This document shows positions 40,763 through 49,249 of a stretch of 64,000 nucleotides of DNA, in pieces. The DNA comes from BRHc4a sp049323755 (GTDB taxonomy: Bacteria; Bacillota; Desulfotomaculia; Desulfotomaculales; Desulfocucumaceae), in contig JBMOPE010000043.1 of the NCBI GenBank assembly GCA_049323755.1, forward strand, positions 48,461-112,460, given 5' to 3'. The notes below the pieces were generated by a model. That model was not told the origin of the DNA and did not search any database. It was given only the letters and a program-made list of their open reading frames with translations. The position numbers and the translations under genes are program-made. The number at the start of each line of letters is the position of its first letter. Position 1 is the stretch's first letter.

Positions 40763-40790
40763 ATGACACCGGTTTTCCCGGTGTCATTTC
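40763..40790. terminator. hairpin next to the sigK C-terminal fragment
   Basis: ATGACACCGG-TTTT-CCCGGTGTCAT is a near-perfect stem. Its right half is part of the duplicated sigK 3' region, so the hairpin arose at the junction. Confidence 0.5.
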
Positions 40791-40902
40791 TTATCCAGCG
40801 CCATTTCCTTTCTTTATAATCGCCCTCTTTTCTATCCGTGACTCGCAGGACCGGGAAATACCCAGTATCTTTGCTATCTTCCTTTGGGTTTTGCGGGTGC
40901 CG
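40775..40902 (-). pseudogene. sigK C-terminal fragment
   Basis: About 128 bases match 42202-42333, the last 40 codons and stop region of intact sigK, at roughly 90-95% identity with a 6-base in-frame deletion. It encodes the region 4.2 helix-turn-helix end and nothing upstream. Confidence 0.85.
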
Positions 40903-40939
40903 ATAATGTCATAAGTGGGCGTATAGCAAGAATATAGTG

Positions 40940-41995
40940 TTACTCAAAATCAAAGAAAGCACTCCCAACAGTTATGTTATCGGCAAAACCAACAAATTCC
41001 CAGGGAGTTGACTGAAATCCGGCGGCAACACGAACTCCTCCGCCCGCAGTGTAATTCACAATTTTCGCGTTCGGGTATACATTAAGGTATTCCGCAAGCT
41101 GCCTGGGATTGCCCGAAGTCATCCCGGCCACACCGTCAGACGACCACCATTTGCCTGTTAATGCATCCCAGGTCTGCCACTGACCCGGCATGACATCCTG
41201 TAATTGGTCCTGCGGTTCAAAGTAAAGCAGGTCATCCCATTCCCCGTCATCGTTTGTGTCAATATCTAAAATCATCCATGGAGCCACCTGAGCAAGTGCA
41301 CTGCTGATAACATAGGTCTGGTAAGATAAATTTGATAAAGATGAGAGCTCAATACCTGCAAACAGGGGATTCCGAATTTCAGCCCACGCGTAGGGCTGAC
41401 TGCCCGTTACAAAATAGGCGCTTGTCCCCCCTGTTGGGCCGCCGGTAAACTCGACGGTGGCTCCTGAGTCACTTAACAATGTCCACCCCTGGGTGTTGAC
41501 AACTCCACTGTTGTTCCGGGCCTGAACGGCATAGACGTTTATGGTGGCAGTACCGGTCCTTCCCTGATAAGTATTGTCAGCGTTTACCGGGAAATTATAG
41601 TTAATCACAAAATCTGCTGTCCCTCCGGCAGGGATTGGTACTGTCCCGTTTGTTTCGGACAGGGCAAGCGGAGAAGTTCCTGCGAACAGGGATGCGGGGT
41701 TTGTCTCTGTATCATAGATAAAACCTGAGATATTGACTAAAGCATCCAGAGTTCCGTTATTCACCACTGTCAGGGTTCCCTCGCCCGTATCACCGGGTGC
41801 CAGGTTTGCATACTGCATATCCGTGGAAAATACCGTTCCCTGCGGTGTAACGGAATCTATCACCAGTGTTCCCGCGCTGAAGGAATTGGCACTGTTCACC
41901 GTGGTGTCTGAAAACAGGGCAAAGGTTGCCCCAAAGCTGATGAATGCAATGATTAAGACAGTCAAAATCACATTCAAGGCAAGTCGGGTCTTCAA
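40940..41995 (-). CDS. TasA/camelysin-like secreted protein
   Basis: Exported protein of 351 residues. The N-terminal half is a TasA/camelysin (CalY) domain with a SipW-type signal (LIIAFISFGATFALFSDT) and SANSFSAGTLVIDSVTPQ, NLAPGDTGEGTLTVVNNGTL. The C-terminal half is an additional beta-rich domain with an Asp-rich DIDTNDDGEWDDLLYF that resembles a calcium-binding loop. The TTG start follows GGAAGGGGTG. The usual sipW signal peptidase is not next to it. Amyloid-fibre or matrix function is inference. Confidence 0.8.
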   Translation of the reverse strand: MKTRLALNVILTVLIIAFISFGATFALFSDTTVNSANSFSAGTLVIDSVTPQGTVFSTDMQYANLAPGDTGEGTLTVVNNGTLDALVNISGFIYDTETNPASLFAGTSPLALSETNGTVPIPAGGTADFVINYNFPVNADNTYQGRTGTATINVYAVQARNNSGVVNTQGWTLLSDSGATVEFTGGPTGGTSAYFVTGSQPYAWAEIRNPLFAGIELSSLSNLSYQTYVISSALAQVAPWMILDIDTNDDGEWDDLLYFEPQDQLQDVMPGQWQTWDALTGKWWSSDGVAGMTSGNPRQLAEYLNVYPNAKIVNYTAGGGVRVAAGFQSTPWEFVGFADNITVGSAFFDFE

Positions 41996-42210
41996 GCTAA
42001 CACCCCTTCCTTATTTTACCATTTCAACTTTATACTAAGACAGTGAAATTGACATGTCCATAAATTTTCGTCGTAAAATTCTAACATCTTACGCAACCTT
42101 ATATCTTTAAACATAATATCGTTGTCCAATATCAGTAACTCCCTCACCACACAACGGATAATCCTGGTTAGTCAGTCACCCCCATGATGGGGGTAAGCTT
42201 GTTCCCGGTG

Positions 42211-42915
42211 TCATTTCTTATCCAGCGCCATTTCCTTTATTATCTTTATAATCGCCCTCTTTTCTATCCGTGACACGTAGGACCGGGAAATACCCAGTAT
42301 CTTTGCTATCTCCCTTTGGGTCTTGCGGGTACCGTCTATAAGCCCGAAGCGGAATTCCAGCACCCTTCTCTCCCTGGAGGTAAGGCCCTTAATTTTATCC
42401 AGGAGCCGTAGCTGCTCAAACTTGTTTTCCACTATCTCCGATACAACGTCATTGTGGGTGCCCATTATGTCCAGGAGGGTTATTTCATTGCCCTCTTTGT
42501 CAACCCCTATAGGGTCATAGAGGGAAACCTCGGACCTCATTTTTTTGATGAATCTTAAGTGCATTAATATTTCATTTTCTATACACCGGGCGGCATACGT
42601 TGCAAGCCTTGTTCCCTTTTCCGGGCAGAAGGTGTCTATTGCTTTAATAAGACCTATGGTTCCGATAGAAATAAGGTCGTCGGTGTCTTCTCCGCTCCCG
42701 TCGAATTTCTTGACTATGTGGGCCACCAGCCTCAGGTTGTGCTCCGTCAGCATATGCCGGGCCTGGTTATCTCCCCTATTTAGTCGGCTTATGTAATCGG
42801 CCTCTTCTCTCTCAGACAGGGGGTGGGGGAAGGTGTTGTTGGAAATGTATGAGGTGAGCAGGGAGATTCCGTTTGTCACCGAGAGGATCATTAATGTCCA
42901 GAGGCTTCCAATCAT
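42211..42915 (-). CDS. sigK: RNA polymerase sporulation sigma factor SigK (pro-SigK)
   Basis: Late mother-cell sigma factor, uninterrupted and full length (234 residues). The N-terminus has the hydrophobic pro-sequence (SLWTLMILSVTNGISLLTSY) normally removed by SpoIVFB, then NNTFPHPLSEREEADYI, region 2 (HNLRLVAHIVKKFDGSGEDT, DDLISIGTIGLIKAIDTF, ATYAARCIENEILMHLRF) and region 4 (SRERRVLEFRFGL, TQREIAKILGISRSYVSRIE). The ATG at 42915 follows AAGGGGGAGGGA. No skin element splits it, but two sigK fragments lie 1.4-2.2 kb downstream. CCCCCAT-G-ATGGGGG near 42179 follows the gene. Confidence 0.97.
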   Translation of the reverse strand: MIGSLWTLMILSVTNGISLLTSYISNNTFPHPLSEREEADYISRLNRGDNQARHMLTEHNLRLVAHIVKKFDGSGEDTDDLISIGTIGLIKAIDTFCPEKGTRLATYAARCIENEILMHLRFIKKMRSEVSLYDPIGVDKEGNEITLLDIMGTHNDVVSEIVENKFEQLRLLDKIKGLTSRERRVLEFRFGLIDGTRKTQREIAKILGISRSYVSRIEKRAIIKIIKEMALDKK

Positions 42916-43050
42916 TTGAGTCCCTCCCCCTTGATATTTCAATAATTCTATGGAAAAGCGGATGTTTTGGTGCCTGTCTATCAGCCGGAAGGAGATTGCC
43001 GGCGGGGGGGAGAATGTATTTACAAACCTGGAAAAAGAGCGGTGGTTATT

Positions 43051-43842
43051 TTGATTATGGTCCTCTACGGGATCGGTGAGTCCCGTTTAATTATTGAGGC
43101 CCTTAAGAAAGAGGGTCTCGGTGTTGTGGCCATGGCCCGCACAGACTACGGGGAGCGGCTGGCGGGAGTGTGCGGCGCAGATATGGTTGTGCCGGTTCCA
43201 CCGGATGCGGGAGGTTTTTCCCAGGTAATTAATCAATTAGGAGTCACCCAGGTAATTGACGCCACGCACCCCTTTGCCAGCCCCCTTTCAAATGCGGCAA
43301 GGGATATATGTGCTTCAGGTAATATTCCCTATATCAGGTTTGGAAGAGGGGAAACAGACATCCCCGCCAGTCCCCTTGTATGCAGGGTATATTCCTGGGA
43401 AGAGGCTGCTGAAAGGGCATCAGGCTATGGCGGCAGTGTGTTTCTAACCACTGGCAGCAATAACCTGGAAATATTTATAAGTCACGGCTCTCTAAAAGGT
43501 AAGCGCATTGTAGTAAGGGTGATTCCCGAGCACAAGGTTATAAAAAAATGCCAGGACCTGGGGGTTTCCCCCCGGGATATAGTTGCCATACAGGGGCCTT
43601 TTTCTGTAAAATTGAACAAGGTTCTTTTTCAGGCGTATAAGGCCGGGGTGGTGGTGACCCGTGACGGGGGACCCACCGGGGGAACGTACAATAAGGTCAG
43701 GGCAGCCGCAGACCTTAAAATACCGGTTATCCTTATTCAGAGGGAAAAGCTTCAGGACCCGGATATCTGTTATGACCTTGTAATGTTAATTGAAAAGGTA
43801 ACAAAAATAAATGACATAAAAAATAGGATGTGCATCTATTAA
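43051..43842 (+). CDS. cobK: precorrin-6A/cobalt-precorrin-6A reductase
   Basis: NAD(P)H-dependent reductase of the corrin ring in cobalamin synthesis (CobK/CbiJ). Signatures: MVLYGIGESRLIIEALKKEG, VTQVIDATHPFASPLSNAA, YIRFGRGET, VFLTTGSNNLEIF, VRVIPEHKVIKKCQDLG, IVAIQGPFSVKLN and VVTRDGGPTGGTYNKV. The TTG at 43051 is chosen because GAGCGGTGG precedes it and the product starts like other CobK proteins; upstream in-frame GTG codons overlap other sequence. No other cobalamin genes are adjacent, but a cobalamin riboswitch lies 13 kb away. It is followed without a gap by yqeG. Confidence 0.9.
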   Translation: MIMVLYGIGESRLIIEALKKEGLGVVAMARTDYGERLAGVCGADMVVPVPPDAGGFSQVINQLGVTQVIDATHPFASPLSNAARDICASGNIPYIRFGRGETDIPASPLVCRVYSWEEAAERASGYGGSVFLTTGSNNLEIFISHGSLKGKRIVVRVIPEHKVIKKCQDLGVSPRDIVAIQGPFSVKLNKVLFQAYKAGVVVTRDGGPTGGTYNKVRAAADLKIPVILIQREKLQDPDICYDLVMLIEKVTKINDIKNRMCIY

Positions 43843-44358
43843 ATGTGGAAATACCTCTACCCCAAGCTGTATGTGCCCACTGTAACGGTGATAGACCCGG
43901 AAAAGCTTTATAATAAAGGCATCCGGTGTGTGCTTTTCGACCTCGATAATACCGTGGTCCCCAGGGATAAAAACGATTTGCCTCCTGAGGTGCAAGGCTG
44001 GATTGGGAAGTTGCTGGAGAAGGGGATTAAGGTTTGCGTGGTTTCAAACAACGGCCCGGAGAGGATACGAAGGGTAAGCGGCATGGAAGATATTCCATCG
44101 GTATGCCGGGCGATAAAGCCACGTAAGCGGCCTTTTTTAAGGGCAATGGAAATGCTGGGGGTGACCCCGGCAGAAACCGCGGTGGTGGGGGATCAGATAT
44201 TTACCGATATACTGGGGGGCAACAGGCTTGGGCTCTTTACCATACTGGTTGTCCCCATGCCTGGAAAAGAGTACTGGGCCACAGAGCTTATTAACAGGAG
44301 GCTGGAAAAGCTGGTCCTGTGGGGGATAAAAAGTAAAATTTCCGGGAAAGGCAATTGA
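43843..44358 (+). CDS. YqeG-family HAD phosphatase
   Basis: HAD hydrolase of subfamily IIIA, 171 residues; B. subtilis YqeG is next to aroE-region genes. Motif I is VLFDLDNTVVPRD, motif II VCVVSNNG and motif III/IV KPRKRPFLRAM with VVGDQIFTDILGGNRLG. The family includes phosphatidylglycerophosphatase-like enzymes, but the substrate here is unknown. The ATG directly follows the cobK stop, and aroE follows 4 bases later. Confidence 0.9.
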   Translation: MWKYLYPKLYVPTVTVIDPEKLYNKGIRCVLFDLDNTVVPRDKNDLPPEVQGWIGKLLEKGIKVCVVSNNGPERIRRVSGMEDIPSVCRAIKPRKRPFLRAMEMLGVTPAETAVVGDQIFTDILGGNRLGLFTILVVPMPGKEYWATELINRRLEKLVLWGIKSKISGKGN

Positions 44359-44362
44359 CAAT

Positions 44363-45256
44363 ATGAAAGGAATAGATGGAAAGACACGGCTGTGCGGGAT
44401 TTTCGGGTACCCGGTGGAGCACTCCTTTTCACCCGCCATGCATAACGCTGCCTTTAGGCGCCTTCATATGAATTGGGCCTATGTCCCCTTTCCGGTTAGG
44501 CCGGCAGATTTGCCTGCCGCTGTTGGGGCGGTCAGAAGCCTTAACCTGGCCGGGGTCAATGTTACTGTGCCCCACAAACAGGCGGTTGTCGATTTTTTGG
44601 ATGACCTTTCGCCTGCAGCCAGGCTTTCGGGTGCTGTTAACACCATAGTAAATTCCGGTGGAGTGCTTAAAGGGCACAATACTGACGGAGAGGGTTTTGT
44701 AATGTCGCTGCGGGAAGAGGCCGGTGATGCCTGTACAAAGGGTTCGGCCTTGATTATAGGGGCTGGGGGGTCTGCCAGGGCAGTAGCTGTGGCCCTTGCT
44801 CTTAATGGGGCCAGGGAGATTATTATAGCCAACAGGACAGAGGACAGGGCAATGGACCTTTGCGGGCTTTTAAAGAATAAGACCCGATGCGATTCTTCTT
44901 TTTTATGCTGGAGCGGTCTGCCTGTCCCCGGAGCCAGGGAATACAGGGACTGGGAGTCTGTAATGGAGAGGGTAAGCCTTGTTGTTCAGACCACCTCTCT
45001 GGGGATGCACCCGGCGAAGGATAATGAGCCGCCTCTTCCCTACGAATTGATTCGTCCAGGCCAGGTGGCCGTTGACCTGGTATATAACCCGCCGGTAACA
45101 GGCTTTATGGAAAAGTGCGGAGATGCCGGGGCCAGAACTTATAACGGGATAGGCATGCTGCTTCACCAGGGCGCCATAGCTTTTGAGCTCTGGACCGGGA
45201 GGCCTGCACCAGTTGATGTGATGCGCGAAGCGTTAAAAATGGGAATTGGGAATTAG
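44363..45256 (+). CDS. aroE: shikimate dehydrogenase
   Basis: NADPH-dependent reduction of 3-dehydroshikimate in aromatic amino acid synthesis. IFGYPVEHSFSPAMHNAAF, GVNVTVPHKQAVVDFLD, GAVNTIV, HNTDGEGF and GAGGSARAVAVALAL (NADP site) are clear; TTSLGMHP and GIGMLLHQGAIAFELW follow. The last five codons (MGIGN) and the TAG stop are supplied by a copy of the GGGAATTGGGAATTAGG intergenic repeat, so the original stop has been replaced. The start has only GGAAAGG upstream. Confidence 0.95.
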   Translation: MKGIDGKTRLCGIFGYPVEHSFSPAMHNAAFRRLHMNWAYVPFPVRPADLPAAVGAVRSLNLAGVNVTVPHKQAVVDFLDDLSPAARLSGAVNTIVNSGGVLKGHNTDGEGFVMSLREEAGDACTKGSALIIGAGGSARAVAVALALNGAREIIIANRTEDRAMDLCGLLKNKTRCDSSFLCWSGLPVPGAREYRDWESVMERVSLVVQTTSLGMHPAKDNEPPLPYELIRPGQVAVDLVYNPPVTGFMEKCGDAGARTYNGIGMLLHQGAIAFELWTGRPAPVDVMREALKMGIGN

Positions 45257-45396
45257 GAATCGGGAATTGGGGGAACCGGACTACAAAGCCTATAGTCTAA
45301 GGCAATTTAAAAAGAAGATTTAGGTTTAATGTCAATCGGTATCTAATACCCAATCCTTGCTAATCCCTGATTCCTAATTCCCAATTCCTAATTCCG
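45241..45396. repeat. heptamer-repeat element with inverted ends
   Basis: The left arm GGGAATTGGGAATTAGGAAT (45241 on) and right arm ATTCCTAATTCCCAATTCCT (about 45371-45395) are inverted copies in 7-base steps around about 90 bases of unrelated AT-rich sequence. The left arm overlaps the aroE 3' end. Confidence 0.7.
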
Positions 45397-45415
45397 AAAC
45401 AAGGGTGGAATGCAT

Positions 45416-46576
45416 ATGATAAAATTCGTTACAGCCGGGGAGTCCCATGGCCCTGCTCTGACCGCAGTGATTGAAAATCTTCCTTCGGGAATACCGGTAA
45501 CCGATGAATATATTAATAACCAATTGAAGAGGCGCCAGGGGGGCTACGGCCGGGGAGGCCGGATGAAAATTGAAAGCGACCGCGTCAGGTTTTTGGCCGG
45601 GGTTAGGGGAGGACTTACCCTTGGAAGCCCTGTGGCTATGCAGATTGAAAACAGGGACTGGGAGAACTGGTCTGAAATTATGGACCCGGGCCCCGGAGCA
45701 CAAATTGATAAAAAGACGGTTACCCGACCCAGGCCGGGCCATGCGGACCTTTCAGGCGCCATTAAATACTGTCACAGGGACATCAGAAATGTGCTGGAAA
45801 GAGCCAGCGCCAGAGAAACTGCCGCCAGGGTGGCCGTAGGGAGTCTGGCCAGGAGATTGCTGGAGGAGCTGGATGTCACTGTTGTGGGAGCGGTGGCCGG
45901 AGTGGGGCCGGTTATAGCCGGGGTGCCTGATATTACACCGGCTGAATTGCAGGATTTGGTTATGAGGTCGCCTGTTGGCTGTGCAGACCCCAGGGCCGAG
46001 GAGGCTATAAAGGCTGAAATAGACAGGGCCAGAGAAAGCGGAGACTCCCTGGGAGGGGTCTTCGAAATAAGGATTTACGGCCTACCCCCCGGAATAGGAA
46101 GCTACACCACCTGGGACAGAAAGCTTGAGTGCAGGCTGGCTGGTGCCATTATGAGCATTCAGGCCATCAAAGGCGTGGAAGTAGGGATTGGTTTTGCCGC
46201 CGCCCGGCTGCCTGGATCGCAGGTTCATGATCAGATATGCCATGATAAAGGCAGGGGCTTTTACCGGGAAACCAACAGGGCGGGGGGAATTGAAGGTGGC
46301 ATGACGAATGGTGAGCCTGTGGTGATAAGGGCTGCCATGAAGCCCATACCTACACTGTATAAGCCCCTTAAGAGCGTTGATATAGCCTCCAGGGAGCCCT
46401 TTGAGGCCTCTGTGGAGAGATCGGACGTCTGTGCTGTTCCTGCTGCATGCGTTGTGGGGGAGGCAGTGGCGGCATGGGAAATTGCTGGAGCCTGCCTGGA
46501 AAAGTTTGGAGGAGATTGCCTTGAAGAGATAAAGGCAAGGTGGCAGGCCTATTGTGAAAGGGCGAAAAACTTTTAG
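45416..46576 (+). CDS. aroC: chorismate synthase
   Basis: FMN-dependent conversion of EPSP to chorismate. MIKFVTAGESHGPALTAVIE, RRQGGYGRGGRMKIE, RPRPGHADLSGAIKYCHRDI, NVLERASARETAARVAVG and RAAMKPIPTLYKPL are typical; the length of 386 is normal. The ATG at 45416 follows GGTGG by 7 bases; an ATG two codons earlier is too close to that site. It begins the aroC-aroK-aroB cluster. Confidence 0.96.
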   Translation: MIKFVTAGESHGPALTAVIENLPSGIPVTDEYINNQLKRRQGGYGRGGRMKIESDRVRFLAGVRGGLTLGSPVAMQIENRDWENWSEIMDPGPGAQIDKKTVTRPRPGHADLSGAIKYCHRDIRNVLERASARETAARVAVGSLARRLLEELDVTVVGAVAGVGPVIAGVPDITPAELQDLVMRSPVGCADPRAEEAIKAEIDRARESGDSLGGVFEIRIYGLPPGIGSYTTWDRKLECRLAGAIMSIQAIKGVEVGIGFAAARLPGSQVHDQICHDKGRGFYRETNRAGGIEGGMTNGEPVVIRAAMKPIPTLYKPLKSVDIASREPFEASVERSDVCAVPAACVVGEAVAAWEIAGACLEKFGGDCLEEIKARWQAYCERAKNF

Positions 46577-46596
46577 TGCAAAGCCGGGGTGGTAAT

Positions 46597-47124
46597 ATGA
46601 GAAATATAGTGCTTATAGGTTTTATGGCCTCGGGCAAGACTGTTGTGGGACGGGTAATTGCCCAAAGGCTTGGGCGGGAATTTGTTGACACCGATGAGGA
46701 AGTTGAAAGGGTTACGGGAAAAACTGTTTCCGAGATATTTGAGCGCTACGGAGCGATTAGATTCAGGTCGGAGGAAGCCCTGACCATTAAAAAACTGTCC
46801 CACAGGGAAGATTTGGTGATAGCTACCGGGGGAGGAGCGGTATTAAACCCCGAAAATGTATCGGCACTGAAAAAAAACGGTGTTGTGGTTTTAATCAAGT
46901 CAACACCGGAAATTATTTTAAGACGTGTTGTTGCAGGCCGCAACCGCCCGCTTCTGGCAAAGACAGATAACCTGGGGCAAAGGATACGGGATCTGATGGC
47001 TGAGAGGGAAGAGATCTATGCAAATTCGGCTGACATAGAGGTTTTTTCAGGTAAGGAAAGCAGGGAAGAGGTAGCTGATAATATTATCCAACTACTGAAG
47101 GAAAGGAATTATATAGATGGATAA
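46597..47124 (+). CDS. aroK: shikimate kinase
   Basis: ATP-dependent phosphorylation of shikimate. Walker A is GFMASGKTVVGR, with FVDTDEEVE, the shikimate-binding RFRSEE, ATGGGAVL and the lid ending GRNRPLL. 175 residues. The ATG at 46597 has GGGGTGG just upstream; a GTG at 46576 overlaps aroC. Its end overlaps aroB by 8 bases. Confidence 0.95.
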   Translation: MRNIVLIGFMASGKTVVGRVIAQRLGREFVDTDEEVERVTGKTVSEIFERYGAIRFRSEEALTIKKLSHREDLVIATGGGAVLNPENVSALKKNGVVVLIKSTPEIILRRVVAGRNRPLLAKTDNLGQRIRDLMAEREEIYANSADIEVFSGKESREEVADNIIQLLKERNYIDG

Positions 47125-48190
47125 GGTATTGATTGACCTGGGTTCCAGGAGTTATTTAATACATATCGGGTTTAACCTGTTCCTGAATATAGGACAGATG
47201 TTAAGGGATATTTTCTCCGGCGGGAAGATAATGATTGTCACCAATCCTACTGTAAATGGGCTTTATGGGGATACAGTGGTAAGTCACCTCGAAAAGGCCG
47301 GTTTTTCGGTGGTGCTTGCTGAAATACCGGATGGTGAGGAGTATAAGTCCCTTTCTTCTGCAGAGAAGCTTTATGATATTGCATATTCCGCTGAGCTGGA
47401 CCGCAGGACTCCTGTTTTGGCCCTCGGTGGAGGAGTTGTGGGAGATCTTGCAGGCTTTGTTGCTGCCACTTATCTTCGGGGGGTACCCTTTATCCAGGTG
47501 CCCACCACCCTGCTCGCCCAGGTGGACAGCAGTGTGGGGGGCAAGGTGGCCGTTAATCACCCCCATGGAAAGAATATTATAGGTGCCTTTTACCAGCCTG
47601 CCCTGGTGGCGGCTGATTTATCAACCCTTAAAACCCTTGAGGATAGGGAGATAAGGGCGGGGTTGGCAGAGGTAATAAAATATGGGGTTATTGTGGATGG
47701 GGCATTTTTCTCCTGGCTGGAGGACAATATTGAAAAGGCTCTTTCCCTTGAGCCGGAGGTAATGGAAAAGATTGTATCGGTTTCCTGCCGCTTAAAGGCA
47801 GATGTTGTACAGGAGGACGAAACGGAGCAGGGCAGGAGGGCGATACTTAATTTTGGTCATACGGTGGGACATGCGGTGGAATCATTAACGGAATACAAAG
47901 TATACCGGCACGGAGAGGCTGTTTCTATTGGAATGGTGGCTGCAGCCCGAATGGCTGAAAACATAAATATGATAAATGCCGGGGAGAGGGGGAGGATTGA
48001 GTCCCTCCTGGTCCGGACGGGTCTGCCGATAGATGTTCCGGCCAGCTTGGACAGGAAAGAAATGATTCATTCCATGAGAAGGGATAAAAAAGTTATTTCT
48101 TCAAGGCTTACCTTTGTGCTTCCCGAAGCCATAGGCAGGGTTAGTATAATAAGGGATGTGGAAGAGGAACTAATACTGGCCAGCCTTTAG
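47117..48190 (+). CDS. aroB: 3-dehydroquinate synthase
   Basis: NAD- and metal-dependent cyclisation of DAHP to dehydroquinate. PDGEEYKSL, LALGGGVVGDLAGFVAATYL, VPTTLLAQVDSSVGGKVAVN, ADLSTLKTL, AEVIKYG and LNFGHTVGHAVES (metal His residues) are intact. 357 residues. It overlaps aroK by 8 bases, showing tight coupling. Confidence 0.96.
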   Translation: MDKVLIDLGSRSYLIHIGFNLFLNIGQMLRDIFSGGKIMIVTNPTVNGLYGDTVVSHLEKAGFSVVLAEIPDGEEYKSLSSAEKLYDIAYSAELDRRTPVLALGGGVVGDLAGFVAATYLRGVPFIQVPTTLLAQVDSSVGGKVAVNHPHGKNIIGAFYQPALVAADLSTLKTLEDREIRAGLAEVIKYGVIVDGAFFSWLEDNIEKALSLEPEVMEKIVSVSCRLKADVVQEDETEQGRRAILNFGHTVGHAVESLTEYKVYRHGEAVSIGMVAAARMAENINMINAGERGRIESLLVRTGLPIDVPASLDRKEMIHSMRRDKKVISSRLTFVLPEAIGRVSIIRDVEEELILASL

Positions 48191-48316
48191 TATTACAGAA
48201 ATAACTGAATTGATTTAACGGTTATAATAGCCGCCAGCGATGCATAGGTATTTGTTAGCAGTGCTGCCATTAAATGCAGGTATTGCTTAAAAATACCGGA
48301 AGGAGAGAGCGTCATC

Positions 48317-49072
48317 ATGCGGCTATATGTATTTGACAGGCGAAGTATTGGCAGTGTTTTGCTGGTGGCTGCGGCAGCTTTATTACTGTTTATAAGCGGG
48401 ATGCTTATCACCAGGGATATGGAGACGGTGGCCTACAATCATCCAATATACCAGGGCAACAGCCGTAATAAGGATATTGCCCTTACAGTAAATGTTTTTT
48501 GGGGTGAGGAACATGTACCTCTTATGCTTGAAATATTAAAGGAGAATAATGTAAAGGCCACCTTTTTTCTGGGGGGAACATGGGTGAAGAAATATCCCGA
48601 CCTGGCAGAGAGAATTGTCAGGGAGGGGCATGAGATTGGCAGTCACGGCTATTCCCACCCCCACCCTGATAAACTCTCAAAATCAGCAAACCTCCGTGAA
48701 ATACAAAAAGCCGAAGAGATAATATACCAGGCTACCGGCGTAAGGCCCAGGTTATTTGCCCCACCCTACGGTGAAAGGGGGCCGTCGGTTCTACAGGCAG
48801 CGGATGAAGCCTCGTATACTACCATTCTCTGGTCAATTGACACCTTAGATTGGCAGCTCCCCCAGCCTGATGTGGTGGTAAGCCGGGTGGTCAGCAAGGC
48901 CCATAACGGGGCTATAGTGCTTATGCACCCCACTGCGCCTACCGTAAAAGCGCTTCCTGAGATAGTAAAGAAATTGAAAGGTCAAGGATATAAGCTTGTA
49001 CCGGTATCCAGGCTGCTGGAGGACCTGGAGGCAACAGACGCCTCTGTCCCCGGTAAAAAGGTAACAATGTAG
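48317..49072 (+). CDS. ylxY: polysaccharide deacetylase-like protein (YlxY)
   Basis: Membrane-anchored NodB-fold protein of 251 residues: one N-terminal membrane segment (SVLLVAAAALLLFISGMLI), then the NodB domain with VKATFFLGGTWVKKYPDLAE, EIGSHGYSHPHPDKL, APPYGERGP and LWSIDTLDWQ. The first motif reads ALTVNVFWGEE instead of TFDDG, as in B. subtilis YlxY, so the catalytic/metal Asp pair is absent and deacetylase activity is doubtful. The ATG follows GGAAGGAGAG. It precedes mlpA as in Bacillus. Confidence 0.9.
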   Translation: MRLYVFDRRSIGSVLLVAAAALLLFISGMLITRDMETVAYNHPIYQGNSRNKDIALTVNVFWGEEHVPLMLEILKENNVKATFFLGGTWVKKYPDLAERIVREGHEIGSHGYSHPHPDKLSKSANLREIQKAEEIIYQATGVRPRLFAPPYGERGPSVLQAADEASYTTILWSIDTLDWQLPQPDVVVSRVVSKAHNGAIVLMHPTAPTVKALPEIVKKLKGQGYKLVPVSRLLEDLEATDASVPGKKVTM

Positions 49073-49249
49073 TCAACAGAATTATTATTACAGAATGTGG
49101 AATTATATATCGGAAGCCTTTTTGGAGGCCAGTTTTTAATTTGACCTAAAATAAAGGAATATAAGGGAAGATGGCGAAACATCTTGTTAATTTGACTGGA
49201 TAATAGTTCAGGCCTTAAAATAAAAAATAAACTTTGGGTAGGTGCCAAT

